From NCBI RefSeq assembly GCF_004683885.1, contig NZ_CP038440.1, positions 2,266,001-2,330,000 of the forward strand: DNA of 64,000 nt, read 5' to 3'. A program made the translations under genes and the position numbers. The stretch comes from Brevundimonas sp. MF30-B (GTDB lineage Bacteria; Pseudomonadota; Alphaproteobacteria; Caulobacterales; Caulobacteraceae). Below are positions 1 to 11,563 of this stretch, one piece after another; position 1 is the first letter of the stretch; the number at the start of each line of letters is the position of its first letter. The notes under the pieces were generated by a model. The model did no database searches, was not told the origin of the DNA, and was given only the letters and a program-made list of their open reading frames with translations.

Positions 1-999
1 GCCCGAATACAGGCGGCAGAAGGTCAGCGAGCCGACAAAGGGGTCGTCCATGATCTTGAACGCCAGCACCGACAGGGGTTCGTCGTCCGAAGCGTGGCGC
101 ACGACTTCTTCTTCGGTCTTGTAGTCGATGCCCGGGGTCGGCGGGATGTCGACCGGCGACGGCAGGTAGTCGACGACGGCGTCCAACAGCGTCTGCACGC
201 CTTTGTTCTTGAAAGCCGAGCCGCAGAGGATCGGATAGAAGGCGCCCGTCAGAACGGCCTTCCGGATGCACTTCTTGATGGTCTCTTCCGAAGGCTCGTT
301 GCCCTCGAGATAGGCTTCCATCGCCTCGTCATCCAGCTCGACGGCGTTGTCGATCAGGTACTGGCGAGCCTCGTTGGCCTTGTCGACCAGGTCGGCAGGG
401 ATTTCTTCGTCGCGGAAGTTGGCGCCCAAGGCGTCGTTGTCCCAGACCACGGCCTTCATTCGGACCAGATCGACCAGGCCCGACAGGTTGGATTCAGAAC
501 CAATCGGGAACTGGATCGGCACGGCCTTGGCGCCCAGACGGTCGCGGATCGATTCGACCGACTTGTCGAAATCGGCGCCGATCTTGTCCATCTTGTTGAC
601 GAAGACGATGCGCGGCACGCGGTACTTGTCGGCCTGACGCCAGACGGTCTCGGTCTGCGGCTCGACGCCGGCGTTGCCGTCCAGCACGGTCACGGCGCCG
701 TCCAGCACGCGCAAGCTGCGCTCGACTTCAATGGTGAAGTCCACGTGGCCGGGGGTGTCGATGATGTTGAGGCGCTTCTCTTTCCAGAAGGCGGTCGTCG
801 CGGCCGACGTGATGGTGATGCCGCGCTCTTGTTCCTGGTCCATCCAGTCCATGGTGGCGGCGCCGTCGTGGACTTCGCCGATCTTGTGGGACTTGCCGGT
901 GTAATACAGGATCCGCTCGGTCGTGGTGGTCTTGCCCGCGTCGATGTGGGCCATGATCCCGAAGTTGCGGTAGTCTTCGATCTTGTGCGTACGGGGCAT
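1..999 (-). CDS. fusA: Elongation factor G, N-terminal part (truncated by window edge)
   Basis: Translational GTPase that drives ribosomal translocation in the cytoplasm and, with RRF, ribosome recycling. The minus strand is open from the ATG at 999 to the window edge (333 codons), so the C-terminal half lies outside. The protein opens [20 protein letters not shown] followed by AGKTTT, the P-loop, and the switch region [13 protein letters not shown] is visible soon after; both are diagnostic of EF-G. It is the third gene of an rpsL-rpsG-fusA str operon, 139 nt after rpsG. tuf would be expected next, outside the window. Confidence 0.97.
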   Translation of the reverse strand, partial: MPRTHKIEDYRNFGIMAHIDAGKTTTTERILYYTGKSHKIGEVHDGAATMDWMDQEQERGITITSAATTAFWKEKRLNIIDTPGHVDFTIEVERSLRVLDGAVTVLDGNAGVEPQTETVWRQADKYRVPRIVFVNKMDKIGADFDKSVESIRDRLGAKAVPIQFPIGSESNLSGLVDLVRMKAVVWDNDALGANFRDEEIPADLVDKANEARQYLIDNAVELDDEAMEAYLEGNEPSEETIKKCIRKAVLTGAFYPILCGSAFKNKGVQTLLDAVVDYLPSPVDIPPTPGIDYKTEEEVVRHASDDEPLSVLAFKIMDDPFVGSLTFCRLYSG

Positions 1000-1138
1000 A
1001 GGAGCGTGCCTTGGGTCGGTCGCGGACGCGACGGGCGCCCAGCAGGAATGTTCGGATAAGACGGCGCGGGCGATTTAGCTCAAACCGCCCGCGCCGGATA
1101 GTCTTAGATAGTCACGGCAGTTGGCCGTTTTAAGACGC

Positions 1139-1612
1139 TTACCAGCGGTAGTGGCTGAAGGCGCGGTTGGCTTCGGCCATCTTGTGGGTGTCTTCGCGCT
1201 TCTTGACCGCGGTGCCGCGGTTGTTCGAGGCGTCCAGCAGTTCGGCGGCCAGCTTTTCCGTCATTGTGTTCTCGCCGCGCTTGCGGGCGGCGTTGACCAG
1301 CCAGCGGATGGCCAGGGCACGACGGCGGTCCGGACGGACTTCGACCGGCACCTGATAGGTGGCGCCGCCGACGCGACGCGACCGGACTTCGACGGACGGG
1401 GCGACGTTGTCCAGGGCGGCGTGGAAGGTCGCGACCGGCTCCTGGTCCTTCTTCTTGTCAGCCAGGATGTCAAAGGCGCCGTAGACGATGTTTTCGGCGA
1501 CGGCCTTCTTACCTTCGTACATCACGTAGTTCATGAACTTGGTGACGATCAGATCACCGAACTTGGGATCCGGCAGAACTTCACGCTTCTGGGCGCGGTG
1601 ACGACGCGACAT
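1139..1612 (-). CDS. rpsG: 30S ribosomal protein S7
   Basis: Primary 16S rRNA-binding protein that nucleates assembly of the 30S head. At 157 residues it has the usual length and begins [20 protein letters not shown], the standard S7 N-terminus; the family motif [14 protein letters not shown] is present. It lies between rpsL (81 nt upstream) and fusA in the str operon. In E. coli S7 represses the operon by binding the S12-S7 intercistronic RNA; a strong hairpin lies in the equivalent gap here at 1664-1683. Confidence 0.98.
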   Translation of the reverse strand: MSRRHRAQKREVLPDPKFGDLIVTKFMNYVMYEGKKAVAENIVYGAFDILADKKKDQEPVATFHAALDNVAPSVEVRSRRVGGATYQVPVEVRPDRRRALAIRWLVNAARKRGENTMTEKLAAELLDASNNRGTAVKKREDTHKMAEANRAFSHYRW

Positions 1613-1663
1613 GGGGTATTCCTTGCAGTGCCCGACCTGCGCCGGGAAAATCTCGAGAACGCT

Positions 1664-1683
1664 CCCGGGCGCGACGGCCCGGG
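1664..1683 (-). promoter_or_regulatory. Hairpin in the rpsL-rpsG intercistronic region
   Basis: Perfect 7-bp inverted repeat CCCGGGC/GCCCGGG with a 6-nt loop, about 50 nt upstream of rpsG. It has no U-run, so it is not an intrinsic terminator. Its position matches the S7 autoregulatory region of enterobacterial str operons. That role is inferred from position only. Confidence 0.4.
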
Positions 1684-1693
1684 TGCAAATGGC

Positions 1694-2068
1694 TTACTTC
1701 GGACGCTTGGCGCCGTAGTGCGAACGACGCTGCTTGCGGTCCTTGACGCCTTGCGTGTCGAGCACGCCGCGCAGGATGTGGTAGCGCACGCCGGGCAAGT
1801 CCTTCACGCGGCCGCCGCGGATCAGGACCACCGAGTGCTCCTGCAGATTGTGGCCTTCGCCGGGGATGTAGCACACGGCTTCGTAGCCGTTCTTGGCCAG
1901 GCGGACCTTGGCGACCTTACGCAGAGCCGAGTTCGGCTTCTTGGGGGTCGTGGTGTAAACGCGGGTGCAGACGCCGCGACGCTGGGGCGAACCCTCCAGA
2001 GCCGGCACCTTGTTGCGGGTGGGCTTGGGCTTGCGCGGCTTGCGGATCAGCTGGTTGATCGTAGGCAT
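1694..2068 (-). CDS. rpsL: 30S ribosomal protein S12
   Basis: Decoding-centre protein of the 30S subunit and the classic site of streptomycin resistance. The chosen start gives [20 protein letters not shown] and 124 residues, the normal length; the reading frame stays open upstream but nothing there resembles S12. The conserved stretches [18 protein letters not shown] and [20 protein letters not shown] are intact. Both streptomycin-relevant lysines (in PKKPNS and in the [10 protein letters not shown] loop) are wild type, so no resistance allele is visible. First gene of the str operon; its promoter should lie at 2069-2186, downstream of the mreB terminator, but I cannot name the hexamers. Confidence 0.98.
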   Translation of the reverse strand: MPTINQLIRKPRKPKPTRNKVPALEGSPQRRGVCTRVYTTTPKKPNSALRKVAKVRLAKNGYEAVCYIPGEGHNLQEHSVVLIRGGRVKDLPGVRYHILRGVLDTQGVKDRKQRRSHYGAKRPK

Positions 2069-2186
2069 TCGAACTCGTCTTTTCTCATGTGGAGGCGTGT
2101 GCCTTTCGGCCGGAGCGCCTCGTGCCTTCTTCTGAACGACCCTTGGGCCGCCCGGGTGGTTTCCGAGCCGATGTCGCGACAAACGC

Positions 2187-2219
2187 AAAAGCCGGAACGC
2201 GCGCTTTGGACGTTCCGGC
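2187..2219 (-). terminator. Intrinsic terminator after mreB
   Basis: On the minus strand a perfect 9-bp stem GCCGGAACG/CGTTCCGGC with an 11-nt loop is followed directly by TTTTGCGTTT. It sits about 125 nt past the mreB stop and before rpsL, so mreB appears to end as its own transcription unit. Confidence 0.85.
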
Positions 2220-2343
2220 GGGCACAGCCCGTTCGCTAGGTTGTCACGATCTCGAAGAGCGTCCTGGAACGCCCGCCTCGAAAGTGCGCGCCGTTTACGC
2301 CCGCAGAGCTCGCGGGTCAAGCGATGTCGGACAGGCGCCCGGT

Positions 2344-3408
<1,065 letters not shown>

Positions 3409-3571
3409 TCAGGGCGACTGTCACTTCGGCCCGCTGCGGCGACGCCCCGGCCCGTGCGCATCCCCTCGCCCGAGCCGTTCCTGATCGTGTCGCCTAGCCG
3501 ACCGTCGGCCCGTTTGCCTTCATGCCGGGGCGATTACAACCCCTTTGACGGCCTTAATGACGCAGGGCGCC

Positions 3572-4189
3572 TCAGACAGGCTGAAGCCCCTCCATCTCCA
3601 GCGCCCGAATGGCCGCCGGACGCGCCTGGACCGCATCGAGATGGGCGTTCAGCTGGGGGTAGCGACCCTTGTCTAGCAGATCGGCCTGGCGGGCCCAGCG
3701 CGTGAAGACCGACAGATAGCCGTCGGCCACCGTATAGGCCTCGCCGGTCACCCACGGTCCCTTCAGCAGATGCTGCTCGGCCAAGTCGTATTTCTCGAGC
3801 GCGAGCTTCAGGGCCGCTTCCCGCGCGGCGCCCTCGAGCGGCGGACGGCTGAACAGCACCTTGCCGATAGCAGGATGCAGGCTGGAGCCCAGCCAGGCGT
3901 TGACCGACTGCATTTTACCAAAGGCGAAACTGTCGTCAGTCGGGGCCAGCTTGGCGTCCGGATGGGTCTGGGCGACATAGCCGACGATGGCGACGTTCTC
4001 GGTCAGCACGCCCCGGCTCGTGACCAGCGCCGGTGTCACGCCCGCCGGGTTGATCGCCAGATACTCGGGCGTCTTTTGCTCGCCCTTCTTCAGATCGATC
4101 TTGACCAGCTCATAGTCCGCGCCCGCCTCTTCCAGGGCGAAGTGCGAGGCCATGGCGCAGGCGCCGGGGGAATAATACAGCTTCAACAT
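3572..4189 (-). CDS. Glutathione S-transferase, beta-class-like
   Basis: Probable cytosolic GST conjugating glutathione to electrophiles. The 205-residue protein starts MLKLYYSPGACAMASH, matching bacterial beta-class GSTs, with the class-defining cysteine at residue 11. The thioredoxin-fold N-domain ends near residue 80 with the cis-proline segment NPAGVTPAL and the glutathione-contacting LTENVAIVGYV. The C-terminal helical domain contains GEAYTVADGYLSVFTRW, the usual GxxxTxAD capping box. A GGAG ribosome-binding site lies about 10 nt before the ATG. It follows the VTT membrane protein gene by 35 nt on the same strand and is probably co-transcribed with it. Confidence 0.9.
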   Translation of the reverse strand: MLKLYYSPGACAMASHFALEEAGADYELVKIDLKKGEQKTPEYLAINPAGVTPALVTSRGVLTENVAIVGYVAQTHPDAKLAPTDDSFAFGKMQSVNAWLGSSLHPAIGKVLFSRPPLEGAAREAALKLALEKYDLAEQHLLKGPWVTGEAYTVADGYLSVFTRWARQADLLDKGRYPQLNAHLDAVQARPAAIRALEMEGLQPV

Positions 4190-4224
4190 GAGGATCGCTC
4201 CGATTGGCGGGACTGTGAAATGCT

Positions 4225-4947
4225 TTAAAAAGCTTCGGGCTCCCGGGCAGCCTCGCGTCGTCGGACCAGTTCGCGCACGACCAGCATCAGCGCCAGCCAG
4301 ACCACCGCCACCCCGGCTAGGATCAACGAAGTCCACACGCCGTCGCCCGACACCGCCGCCATGAAGGACCCGCCGAAGAAGGCCACCAGCGCGGTCTTGG
4401 GCAGAACCCCGAGGGCGCACCCGGCCAGATAGGGCCAGAACCGTGCGCGCGCGGCGCCGAACGCCATGTTCACGACAATGAAGGGCGCGGACGGCACGTT
4501 CCGAATGATGAAGCTGGCCGAGAAGGCGTTGTCGCCCACGAACCGCTTCAGCCGCGCCGTCGTGCGCCCGCCGAACCGTTCCAGCGTCCGGGCCGTCGGC
4601 CCCCGCCCCAGCCAATAGGTCACCCCGGCCGAGCAGACGGTCGCGATCCAACTGAACAGAAAGCCGTACCAGGGGCCGAAGGCCACCACGCAGGCCGCGA
4701 TCAGGATGAACTGCGGCACACCCAGGAAGGCCGACAGGGTGAACACCGCAACCGCCGCCGCCAGCCCCCACGGCCCCGCCCGAAAACCGCCCAGCCAGGC
4801 CTCCAGCTGATCCTCGGCCTCCAAGGCGAAATGGCTCTTGCCGAAGGCGAACACGGCCAGCACCGCGCCCAGCAGCACCAGGCTCGCCAGCAGCGTCCGC
4901 CACCGCCTGCCTTCCATGTTGAGGATGAAATCAAGCACGCCGCGCAT
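4225..4947 (-). CDS. TVP38/TMEM64 (VTT domain) family membrane protein
   Basis: Integral inner-membrane protein of the VTT/SNARE-associated family, related to DedA. The 240 residues contain about five or six hydrophobic segments: LLASLVLLGAVLAVFAFG near the N-terminus, an AAAVAVFTLSAFLGVPQFIL re-entrant-like segment, the FGPWYGFLFSWIATVCSAGV block, a C-terminal pair, and a charged tail. The family's FxRxxP-type element appears as IIRNVPSAPFIVVN. Members have been linked to lipid scramblase or membrane-homeostasis roles; the substrate here is unknown. It diverges from aspC across 4948-5085. Confidence 0.82.
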   Translation of the reverse strand: MRGVLDFILNMEGRRWRTLLASLVLLGAVLAVFAFGKSHFALEAEDQLEAWLGGFRAGPWGLAAAVAVFTLSAFLGVPQFILIAACVVAFGPWYGFLFSWIATVCSAGVTYWLGRGPTARTLERFGGRTTARLKRFVGDNAFSASFIIRNVPSAPFIVVNMAFGAARARFWPYLAGCALGVLPKTALVAFFGGSFMAAVSGDGVWTSLILAGVAVVWLALMLVVRELVRRREAAREPEAF

Positions 4948-5037
4948 GGATTTCCCCTACACGCGAGGCGGATCGGAAGGAACCGCCTGGCAGCCCGTCG
5001 CGGGCGCCGGGTTTGCACGCGCCGCCCGCCGCCTTAA

Positions 5038-6291
<1,254 letters not shown>

Positions 6292-6300
6292 CCCCTTGCC

Positions 6301-6318
6301 GGGCGCCGCCGGGCGCCC
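6301..6318 (+). other. GC-rich hairpin downstream of aspC
   Basis: Perfect inverted repeat GGGCGCC/GGCGCCC with a 4-nt loop, 10 nt after the aspC stop. No T-run follows, so it is at best a pausing or mRNA 3'-protecting structure. Confidence 0.4.
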
Positions 6319-6348
6319 ATGTCGTGATCTTCACCACAGGAGATGACC

Positions 6349-6777
6349 ATGGACGTTCTGTACAAGGCTCATGCGACGGCGTCCGGCGGAGGACGCGAGG
6401 ACGGGCGCTCGGCCACGGACGACGGCAAGATCGACGTCAGGCTGTCCACGCCGACCGAAATGGGCGGCAAGGGCGGCGACGGGACCAATCCCGAGCAGCT
6501 GTTCGCGACCGGCTACGCCGCCTGCTACCTGGGCGCGCTGCGGCTTGTGTCCGGCAAGGCGGGCAAGCCCGTCGGCCCCGACACGCGGGTGCATTCGACC
6601 GTCGGCTTCGGGAAGAACACCCGGGGCGAAGGCTTCAACCTGGATATCGAGCTGAAGGTGACCGACCACGGTCTGGACCAGGCCGACATCGACGACCTGA
6701 TCCAGAAGGCGCACGAAGTCTGCCCCTATTCCAACGCGACGCGCGGCAACGTCGACGTGCGATTGAGCGCGGAATGA
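6349..6777 (+). CDS. ohr: Organic hydroperoxide resistance protein (Ohr peroxidase)
   Basis: Thiol peroxidase that reduces organic and lipid hydroperoxides using lipoylated partners. The 142 residues carry both family cysteines: peroxidatic C59 in ATGYAACYLGA and resolving C125 in EVCPYSNATRGN, the OsmC/Ohr C-terminal motif. The domain begins MDVLYKAHATA. An in-frame ATG at 6343 overlaps the AGGAG ribosome-binding site (6338-6342), whereas the ATG at 6349 is spaced 6 nt from it, so I chose 6349. No ohrR regulator gene is adjacent. Confidence 0.94.
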   Translation: MDVLYKAHATASGGGREDGRSATDDGKIDVRLSTPTEMGGKGGDGTNPEQLFATGYAACYLGALRLVSGKAGKPVGPDTRVHSTVGFGKNTRGEGFNLDIELKVTDHGLDQADIDDLIQKAHEVCPYSNATRGNVDVRLSAE

Positions 6778-6858
6778 GGCGAAGCATCACGGAAGCGTGA
6801 ACCATTTCGCAAGCGCTGCGTTATCGACGCTCCACACCCCAAGGAAGGGATACGAACC

Positions 6859-7164
6859 ATGATGAAATACGCTCTGATCGCCGTCGGCGCTCTCACCCTG
6901 GCCGCCTGCGGCAACAACACGCCGGCCGAGAACGAAGCCGACCGTCAAGCGGCCGCCATCGAAGATCAGGCCAACCTGGAAGCCAACCAGCTGGAACGCC
7001 AGGCCGACCGCGCCGACGAGCGCGCCGACATGGCCAACACGGAATCCGCCACTGTCGCCAACGAGCAGCGCGCCGACAACCTGAATGAACAGGCCGACCA
7101 GGTCCGTGAACGCGCCGACGCCCGCGCCGACGACGTGCGCGACGCCGCCCGCCCGGCCAACTAA
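6859..7164 (+). CDS. Small coiled-coil lipoprotein
   Basis: Predicted envelope lipoprotein of 101 residues. It has a short signal peptide ending in the lipobox LAAC (Cys17); the +2 residue is Gly, which favours outer-membrane sorting by the Asp+2 rule. The mature part is almost entirely charged helix rich in Ala, Glu, Asp, Arg and Asn, with recurring QA(D/E)(R/Q)ADER-like heptads from residue 35 to 95. This suggests a Lpp-like or entericidin-like coiled coil. I recognise no named family. It has its own ribosome-binding site (AAGGAAGG) and a terminator immediately downstream. Confidence 0.75.
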   Translation: MMKYALIAVGALTLAACGNNTPAENEADRQAAAIEDQANLEANQLERQADRADERADMANTESATVANEQRADNLNEQADQVRERADARADDVRDAARPAN

Positions 7165-7173
7165 GCCTGATCT

Positions 7174-7197
7174 GAACCGTCGTCCTTCAGACGGTTC
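7174..7197 (+). other. Hairpin after lipoprotein gene
   Basis: Perfect 8-bp inverted repeat GAACCGTC/GACGGTTC, 8-nt loop, 9 nt after the lipoprotein stop and just before a second, terminator-like hairpin. Confidence 0.5.
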
Positions 7198-7202
7198 ATG
7201 AA

Positions 7203-7236
7203 GACGCCCTTTCGCCAGCCGGCGGAGGGGCGTTTT
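7203..7236 (+). terminator. Probable intrinsic terminator of the lipoprotein gene
   Basis: Stem ACGCCC/GGGCGT with an 18-nt GC-rich loop followed by TTTTCG. Together with the preceding hairpin it forms a plausible double terminator upstream of cobS. Confidence 0.6.
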
Positions 7237-7286
7237 CGCGTCTGGCGCCGACTTGAGCGCGGCCCCTCCGACCTCTAGATGAAGCC

Positions 7287-8291
7287 ATGGCCTCCCCCCT
7301 CGAATCCACGCCCGACCCGCTGCTGACGCTTGAGCCGCACCGCAAGGTGACGGTCCGCGAAGCCTTTGGCGTCGACAGCGACATGCTGGTGCCCTGCTTC
7401 GCCGAGCGCGACAGCCATGTGCCCGAGATCGACGAGGCCTATCAGTTTGATCCCCAGACGACCCTTTCGATCTGCGCCGGCTTCGCCTTCGACCGCCGCG
7501 TCATGGTCCAGGGCTATCACGGCACCGGCAAGTCGACGCACATCGAGCAGGTGGCGGCGCGGCTGAACTGGCCGCTGGTGCGCATCAATCTGGACAGCCA
7601 CGTCAGCCGCATCGATCTGATCGGCAAGGACGCCATCGTCCTGAAGGACGGCAAGCAGATCACCGAGTTCCGCGAGGGCATGCTGCCCTGGTCGCTTCAG
7701 CGCCCCATCGCGCTGGTGTTCGACGAGTACGACGCCGGCCGTCCCGACGTGATGTTCGTGATCCAGCGCGTGCTGGAGGCGCAAGGACGCCTGACCCTGC
7801 TGGATCAGAACCGGGTCATCCGGCCCAACCGCTGGTTCCGCCTGTTCGCCACCTCCAACACCGTGGGCCTGGGCGACACCACCGGCCTGTATCACGGCGC
7901 CCAGCAGATCAATCAGGCGCAGCTGGACCGCTGGTCGATCGTCACCACCCTGAACTACCTCGACCACGACGTCGAAGCCGAGATCGTGGCCGCCAAGGTC
8001 CCCGACTGGCGCCACGCCGAGGGCCGCCGCAAGATCGCGGCCATGGTCCGTGTCGCCGACATGACCCGCAACGCCTTCATGAACGGCGACATCTCCACCG
8101 TCATGAGCCCGCGCACCGTCATCACCTGGGCCGAGAACGCCCAGATTTTCGACGGCGACCTGGCCCTCAGCTTCCGCCTCACCTTCCTGAACAAGTGCGA
8201 CGAGCTGGAACGGCCCACCATCGCCGAATTCTATCAGCGCGCGTTCGGCGAAGACCTGCCCGAGGCGGCCACGCGGGTGAAGGTCGGCTGA
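7287..8291 (+). CDS. cobS: CobS-type AAA+ ATPase (cobaltochelatase small subunit family)
   Basis: AAA+ ATPase of the CobS family. In aerobic B12 synthesis CobS and CobT form the chaperone-like motor that drives cobalt insertion by CobN. The 334 residues include Walker [10 protein letters not shown] (76-84), Walker [15 protein letters not shown] and sensor-1 [11 protein letters not shown], and the family N-terminus [17 protein letters not shown]. The usual partner cobT does not follow (a CsbD-like gene does), and no other cobalamin gene is in the window. Known members also occur in genomes lacking B12 synthesis, so a role other than cobaltochelation is possible. Confidence 0.88.
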   Translation: MASPLESTPDPLLTLEPHRKVTVREAFGVDSDMLVPCFAERDSHVPEIDEAYQFDPQTTLSICAGFAFDRRVMVQGYHGTGKSTHIEQVAARLNWPLVRINLDSHVSRIDLIGKDAIVLKDGKQITEFREGMLPWSLQRPIALVFDEYDAGRPDVMFVIQRVLEAQGRLTLLDQNRVIRPNRWFRLFATSNTVGLGDTTGLYHGAQQINQAQLDRWSIVTTLNYLDHDVEAEIVAAKVPDWRHAEGRRKIAAMVRVADMTRNAFMNGDISTVMSPRTVITWAENAQIFDGDLALSFRLTFLNKCDELERPTIAEFYQRAFGEDLPEAATRVKVG

Positions 8292-8397
8292 GGCTGCGGC
8301 CAAACCGCCCGACCGGTCCCGGAAACGGAACTCCCGACCTCGTTCTGCGCTCTAACGGCAAGCCTCCCCGGCGCAGTTCCAACGGAAGGGATTTTCC

Positions 8398-8703
8398 ATG
8401 ACTGACCAACGTATCGAAGGCACGGCCGACAAGGTCGGCGGCAAGCTTCAGAACGGCCTTGGCCGCCTGACGGGCGACACCAAGCTTCAGGCCGACGGCA
8501 AGATCAACGAGATCAAGGGCCACGCCAAGGACGCCTACGGCCGCGTCATCGACGGCCTGGACGGCCTGGTCGACAAGGCTCCGGCCAGCGTGCAGGGCAA
8601 GGCCCGCTCGGGCCTGGATTTCGCCCGCCGCAAGCCGCTGCTGACCACCGGCATCGTGGCCGGTCTGGCCGTGCTGCTGGGCGGCCTGGGTCGTCGTCGC
8701 TAG
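8398..8703 (+). CDS. CsbD-like stress protein with C-terminal hydrophobic tail
   Basis: 101-residue CsbD-family protein. The N-terminal half MTDQRIEGTADKVGGKLQNG through GDTKLQADGKINEIKGHAKDAY is the classic CsbD repeat-like domain, a small stress-induced helical protein of unclear biochemistry. The C-terminal half adds a basic RRKPLLTTGIVAGLAVLLGG tail ending GRRR, resembling the membrane anchor of ElaB/DUF883 proteins, so it may attach to the inner membrane. A good ribosome-binding site (GGAAGGGA) precedes the ATG. A bidirectional terminator separates it from clpA. Confidence 0.85.
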   Translation: MTDQRIEGTADKVGGKLQNGLGRLTGDTKLQADGKINEIKGHAKDAYGRVIDGLDGLVDKAPASVQGKARSGLDFARRKPLLTTGIVAGLAVLLGGLGRRR

Positions 8704-8726
8704 GCCTTAGCCACGGCTGACAAGAC

Positions 8727-8757
8727 AAAGGCCCCGGAGGAAACTCCAGGGCCTTTT
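8727..8757. terminator. Bidirectional terminator between csbD-like gene and clpA
   Basis: Long hairpin AAGGCCC...GGGCCTT with an inner GGAG/CTCC extension around a GAAA tetraloop, followed by TTTTCC on the plus strand and preceded by an A-rich stretch (T-rich for the minus strand). It lies between two converging genes. Confidence 0.88.
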
Positions 8758-8783
8758 CCTATGCTCGAAGGTCGGCGGCGGGA

Positions 8784-11093
8784 TCAGTCCGCCGCCTCCT
8801 CCTCTTCCACGGCCTTGGCGGCCGGGCCCTTGGCGGGGGTGATGTCGAAGGCGATCTTGCCGTCCTTCAACTCCACCTTCACGTGGCCGCCGCGGGTCAG
8901 TCGTCCGAACAGGATGTCGTCGGCCAGCGGCTTCTTGATCGAGTCCTGGATGACGCGAGCCAGGGGGCGCGCGCCGTACAGTTCGTCGAAGCCATTCTTG
9001 GCCAGCCAGTCGGCCGCCTCGTCGGTCAGCTCGATGGTGATGTTGCGATCCGCCAGCTGGGCTTCCAGCTGCAGGATGAACTTGGTCACCACCGACTTGA
9101 TCGTGTCGGCGCCCAGCGGCTTGAACGCCACGATGGCGTCCAGGCGGTTGCGGAACTCCGGCGCGAACAGACGCTGGATGGCCTTCTCGTCCTCGCCCTC
9201 GACCTTGCCCCGGCCGAAGCCGATGGAGGCGCGGGCGTTGTCGGCGGCCCCGGCGTTGGTGGTCATGATCAGGATGACGTTCCTGAAGTCCACCTTCTTG
9301 CCCACCGCGTCGGTCAACATGCCGTTGTCCATGACCTGGAGCAGGATGTTGTAGACATCGGGGTGCGCCTTCTCGATCTCGTCCAGCAGCACCACCGAGT
9401 GCGGATGCTGATCGACGGCATCGGTCAGCAGGCCGCCCTGGTCGTGACCGACATAGCCCGGAGGCGCGCCGATCAGACGGCTGACGGTGTGGCGCTCCAT
9501 GTATTCCGACATGTCGAACCGCTGCATCTCGATGCCGAGCGTCGAGGCCAGCTGGCGCGCCACCTCTGTCTTGCCCACGCCGGTCGGGCCCGAGAACAGG
9601 AAGGCCCCGATCGGCTTCTGAGGATCGCGCAGGCCCGCGCGGGCCAGCTTCATGGCCGACGAGACCTGTTCGATGGCCTGCTCCTGGCCGAAGACGACGC
9701 GGTTCAAGTTGGTCTGTAGATCCTTCAGGCTCTCGGTGTCGGACTTGGACACCGATTTGGCCGGGATGCGCGCCATCTTGGCGATGACGGCCTCGACCTC
9801 CTTCTGACCGATGACCTTCTTGCGCTTGGATTCGGGCAGCAGCATCTGGCTGGCGCCCGCCTCGTCGATCACGTCGATCGCCTTGTCCGGCAGCCTGCGG
9901 TCCGTCATGTAGCGGGCCGACAGTTCGACCGCCGTGCGGATGGCGCTGTCGGTGTAGCGCAGCTTGTGATGGCCCTCGTAGGTGGTTTTCAGGCCCTTGA
10001 GGATCTTCACCGAGTCCTCGAGCGTCGGCTCGTTGACATCGATCTTCTGGAAGCGCCGCACCAGGGCGCGGTCCTTCTCGAAGTGCTGGCGATACTCCTT
10101 GTAGGTGGTAGAGCCCATGCAACGCAGGGTGCCCGACGCCAGGGCAGGCTTCAGCAGGTTGGACGCGTCCATGGCCCCGCCCGAAGTCGCGCCCGCACCG
10201 ATCACCGTATGGATCTCGTCGATGAACAGGACCGCGTTCTCGTGGTTCTCCAACTCCTTGACGACCTGCTTCAGCCGCTCCTCGAAGTCGCCGCGATAGC
10301 GGGTGCCGGCCAGAAGCGCGCCCATGTCGAGCGAGAAAATGGTCGCGCCCTTCAGCACGTCCGGCACCTCGTCATTGACGATCTTGCGCGCCAGGCCCTC
10401 GGCGATGGCGGTCTTGCCGACGCCGGGGTCGCCCACCAGCAGCGGGTTGTTCTTGGTGCGGCGGCACAGGATCTGGATCGAGCGCTCGACCTCGGCCTGC
10501 CGGCCGATCAGCGGATCGATGCGGCCGTTGCGGGCCTTTTCGTTCAGATCGACGCAATAGGCCTCGAGCGCCTCGCCGCCCTGTTTGACGACCGCGCCGT
10601 CCTCGGCCTCCTCGGGGCTGGCCCCGCGCGCCGGGCGCGTGTCGCCGGCGCCCGCCTTCTTGGCGATGCCGTGGGCGATGAAGTTCACCGCGTCGTAGCG
10701 TGTCATGTCCTGCTCTTGCAGGAAGTAGGCGGCGTGGCTCTCGCGCTCTGAGAATATGGCGACCAGGACGTTGGCGCCCGACACCTCTTCCCGGCCCGAG
10801 GACTGGACGTGGATGACCGCGCGCTGGATCACGCGCTGGAAGCCGGCGGTCGGCTTGGCGTCGTCGCCGTCGGCCGTGGCCAGGGCCGCCAGGTCGTTAT
10901 CGACATACAGGGTCAGCGCGGCCTTCAGCGCCGACAGGTCGACGTTGCAGGCCGTCATGACGCCGGACGCATCCGGGTCGTCGATCAGGGCCAGCAGCAG
11001 GTGCTCGAGCGTGGCATACTCATGCCGGCGCTCGTTGGCGTAGTGGACCGCGCGGTGCAGGGTCTCTTCGAGAGGACGCGAAAATGAGGGCAT
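8784..11093 (-). CDS. clpA: ATP-dependent Clp protease ATP-binding subunit ClpA
   Basis: Hsp100 unfoldase that feeds substrates, including N-degron proteins delivered by ClpS, to ClpP. The 769 residues contain the N-terminal Clp_N repeat domain (1-150), a first AAA module with Walker [16 protein letters not shown] and Walker [18 protein letters not shown], and a second module with Walker [16 protein letters not shown] and [15 protein letters not shown]. The C-terminal [19 protein letters not shown] is the D2-small region, followed by an acidic alanine-rich tail. clpS lies 13 nt upstream, the standard order. Confidence 0.98.
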   Translation of the reverse strand: MPSFSRPLEETLHRAVHYANERRHEYATLEHLLLALIDDPDASGVMTACNVDLSALKAALTLYVDNDLAALATADGDDAKPTAGFQRVIQRAVIHVQSSGREEVSGANVLVAIFSERESHAAYFLQEQDMTRYDAVNFIAHGIAKKAGAGDTRPARGASPEEAEDGAVVKQGGEALEAYCVDLNEKARNGRIDPLIGRQAEVERSIQILCRRTKNNPLLVGDPGVGKTAIAEGLARKIVNDEVPDVLKGATIFSLDMGALLAGTRYRGDFEERLKQVVKELENHENAVLFIDEIHTVIGAGATSGGAMDASNLLKPALASGTLRCMGSTTYKEYRQHFEKDRALVRRFQKIDVNEPTLEDSVKILKGLKTTYEGHHKLRYTDSAIRTAVELSARYMTDRRLPDKAIDVIDEAGASQMLLPESKRKKVIGQKEVEAVIAKMARIPAKSVSKSDTESLKDLQTNLNRVVFGQEQAIEQVSSAMKLARAGLRDPQKPIGAFLFSGPTGVGKTEVARQLASTLGIEMQRFDMSEYMERHTVSRLIGAPPGYVGHDQGGLLTDAVDQHPHSVVLLDEIEKAHPDVYNILLQVMDNGMLTDAVGKKVDFRNVILIMTTNAGAADNARASIGFGRGKVEGEDEKAIQRLFAPEFRNRLDAIVAFKPLGADTIKSVVTKFILQLEAQLADRNITIELTDEAADWLAKNGFDELYGARPLARVIQDSIKKPLADDILFGRLTRGGHVKVELKDGKIAFDITPAKGPAAKAVEEEEAAD

Positions 11094-11106
11094 GGGGAGG
11101 TTCCTC

Positions 11107-11436
11107 TCAGTCCTTTTCCATCGTGCATTGCAGGGGGTGCTGGTGACGTCGGGCGGTTTCCACCACCTGGGCGACCTTGGTTTCGGCCACTTCGTAGGTG
11201 AACACCCCGCACACGCCGACGCCGTGCTGATGCACGTGCAGCATGATGCGGGTCGCGTCCTCGCGGCTCTTCTGGAAGAACCGCTCCAGCACGTAGATGA
11301 CGAATTCCATCGGCGTGTAGTCGTCGTTCAGGATCAGCACCCGATAGAGCGAGGGCCGCTGAAGCTTCGGCTTGGTTTCGGTGACGACTGCGGCGCCTGA
11401 GCCGCCATCCTGTTCACCGGGCCGTCTGATAGGCAT
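11107..11436 (-). CDS. clpS: ClpS adaptor for the N-end rule pathway
   Basis: Adaptor that recognises N-terminal Leu, Phe, Tyr or Trp and hands substrates to ClpA. The 109 residues have a disordered N-terminal extension followed by the folded core [20 protein letters not shown]. This includes the NDDYTPM motif whose Asn and Asp contact the substrate alpha-amino group, then [21 protein letters not shown] and the C-terminal PLQCTMEKD. It is first in the clpS-clpA operon; its promoter should lie in 11437-11563, shared divergently with the esterase gene. Confidence 0.97.
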   Translation of the reverse strand: MPIRRPGEQDGGSGAAVVTETKPKLQRPSLYRVLILNDDYTPMEFVIYVLERFFQKSREDATRIMLHVHQHGVGVCGVFTYEVAETKVAQVVETARRHQHPLQCTMEKD

Positions 11437-11563
11437 TCGTCTTCCGTATCCTTGGGGGAGTCGGACCCTGAGATAGGGAATGATGGCCTGATTTACAGAG
11501 GCGTCCAGTCACAGCTTGCGTGAAACCGCAGAACCGGAAGCCGTCTGGCGCTTTTCGTCGCCG

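Noticed and set aside
94..1059. Long plus-strand open frame opposite fusA (321 codons).
   Set aside because: It is antisense to the highly conserved EF-G sequence, has a composition typical of shadow frames in GC-rich DNA, and lacks any recognisable motif.
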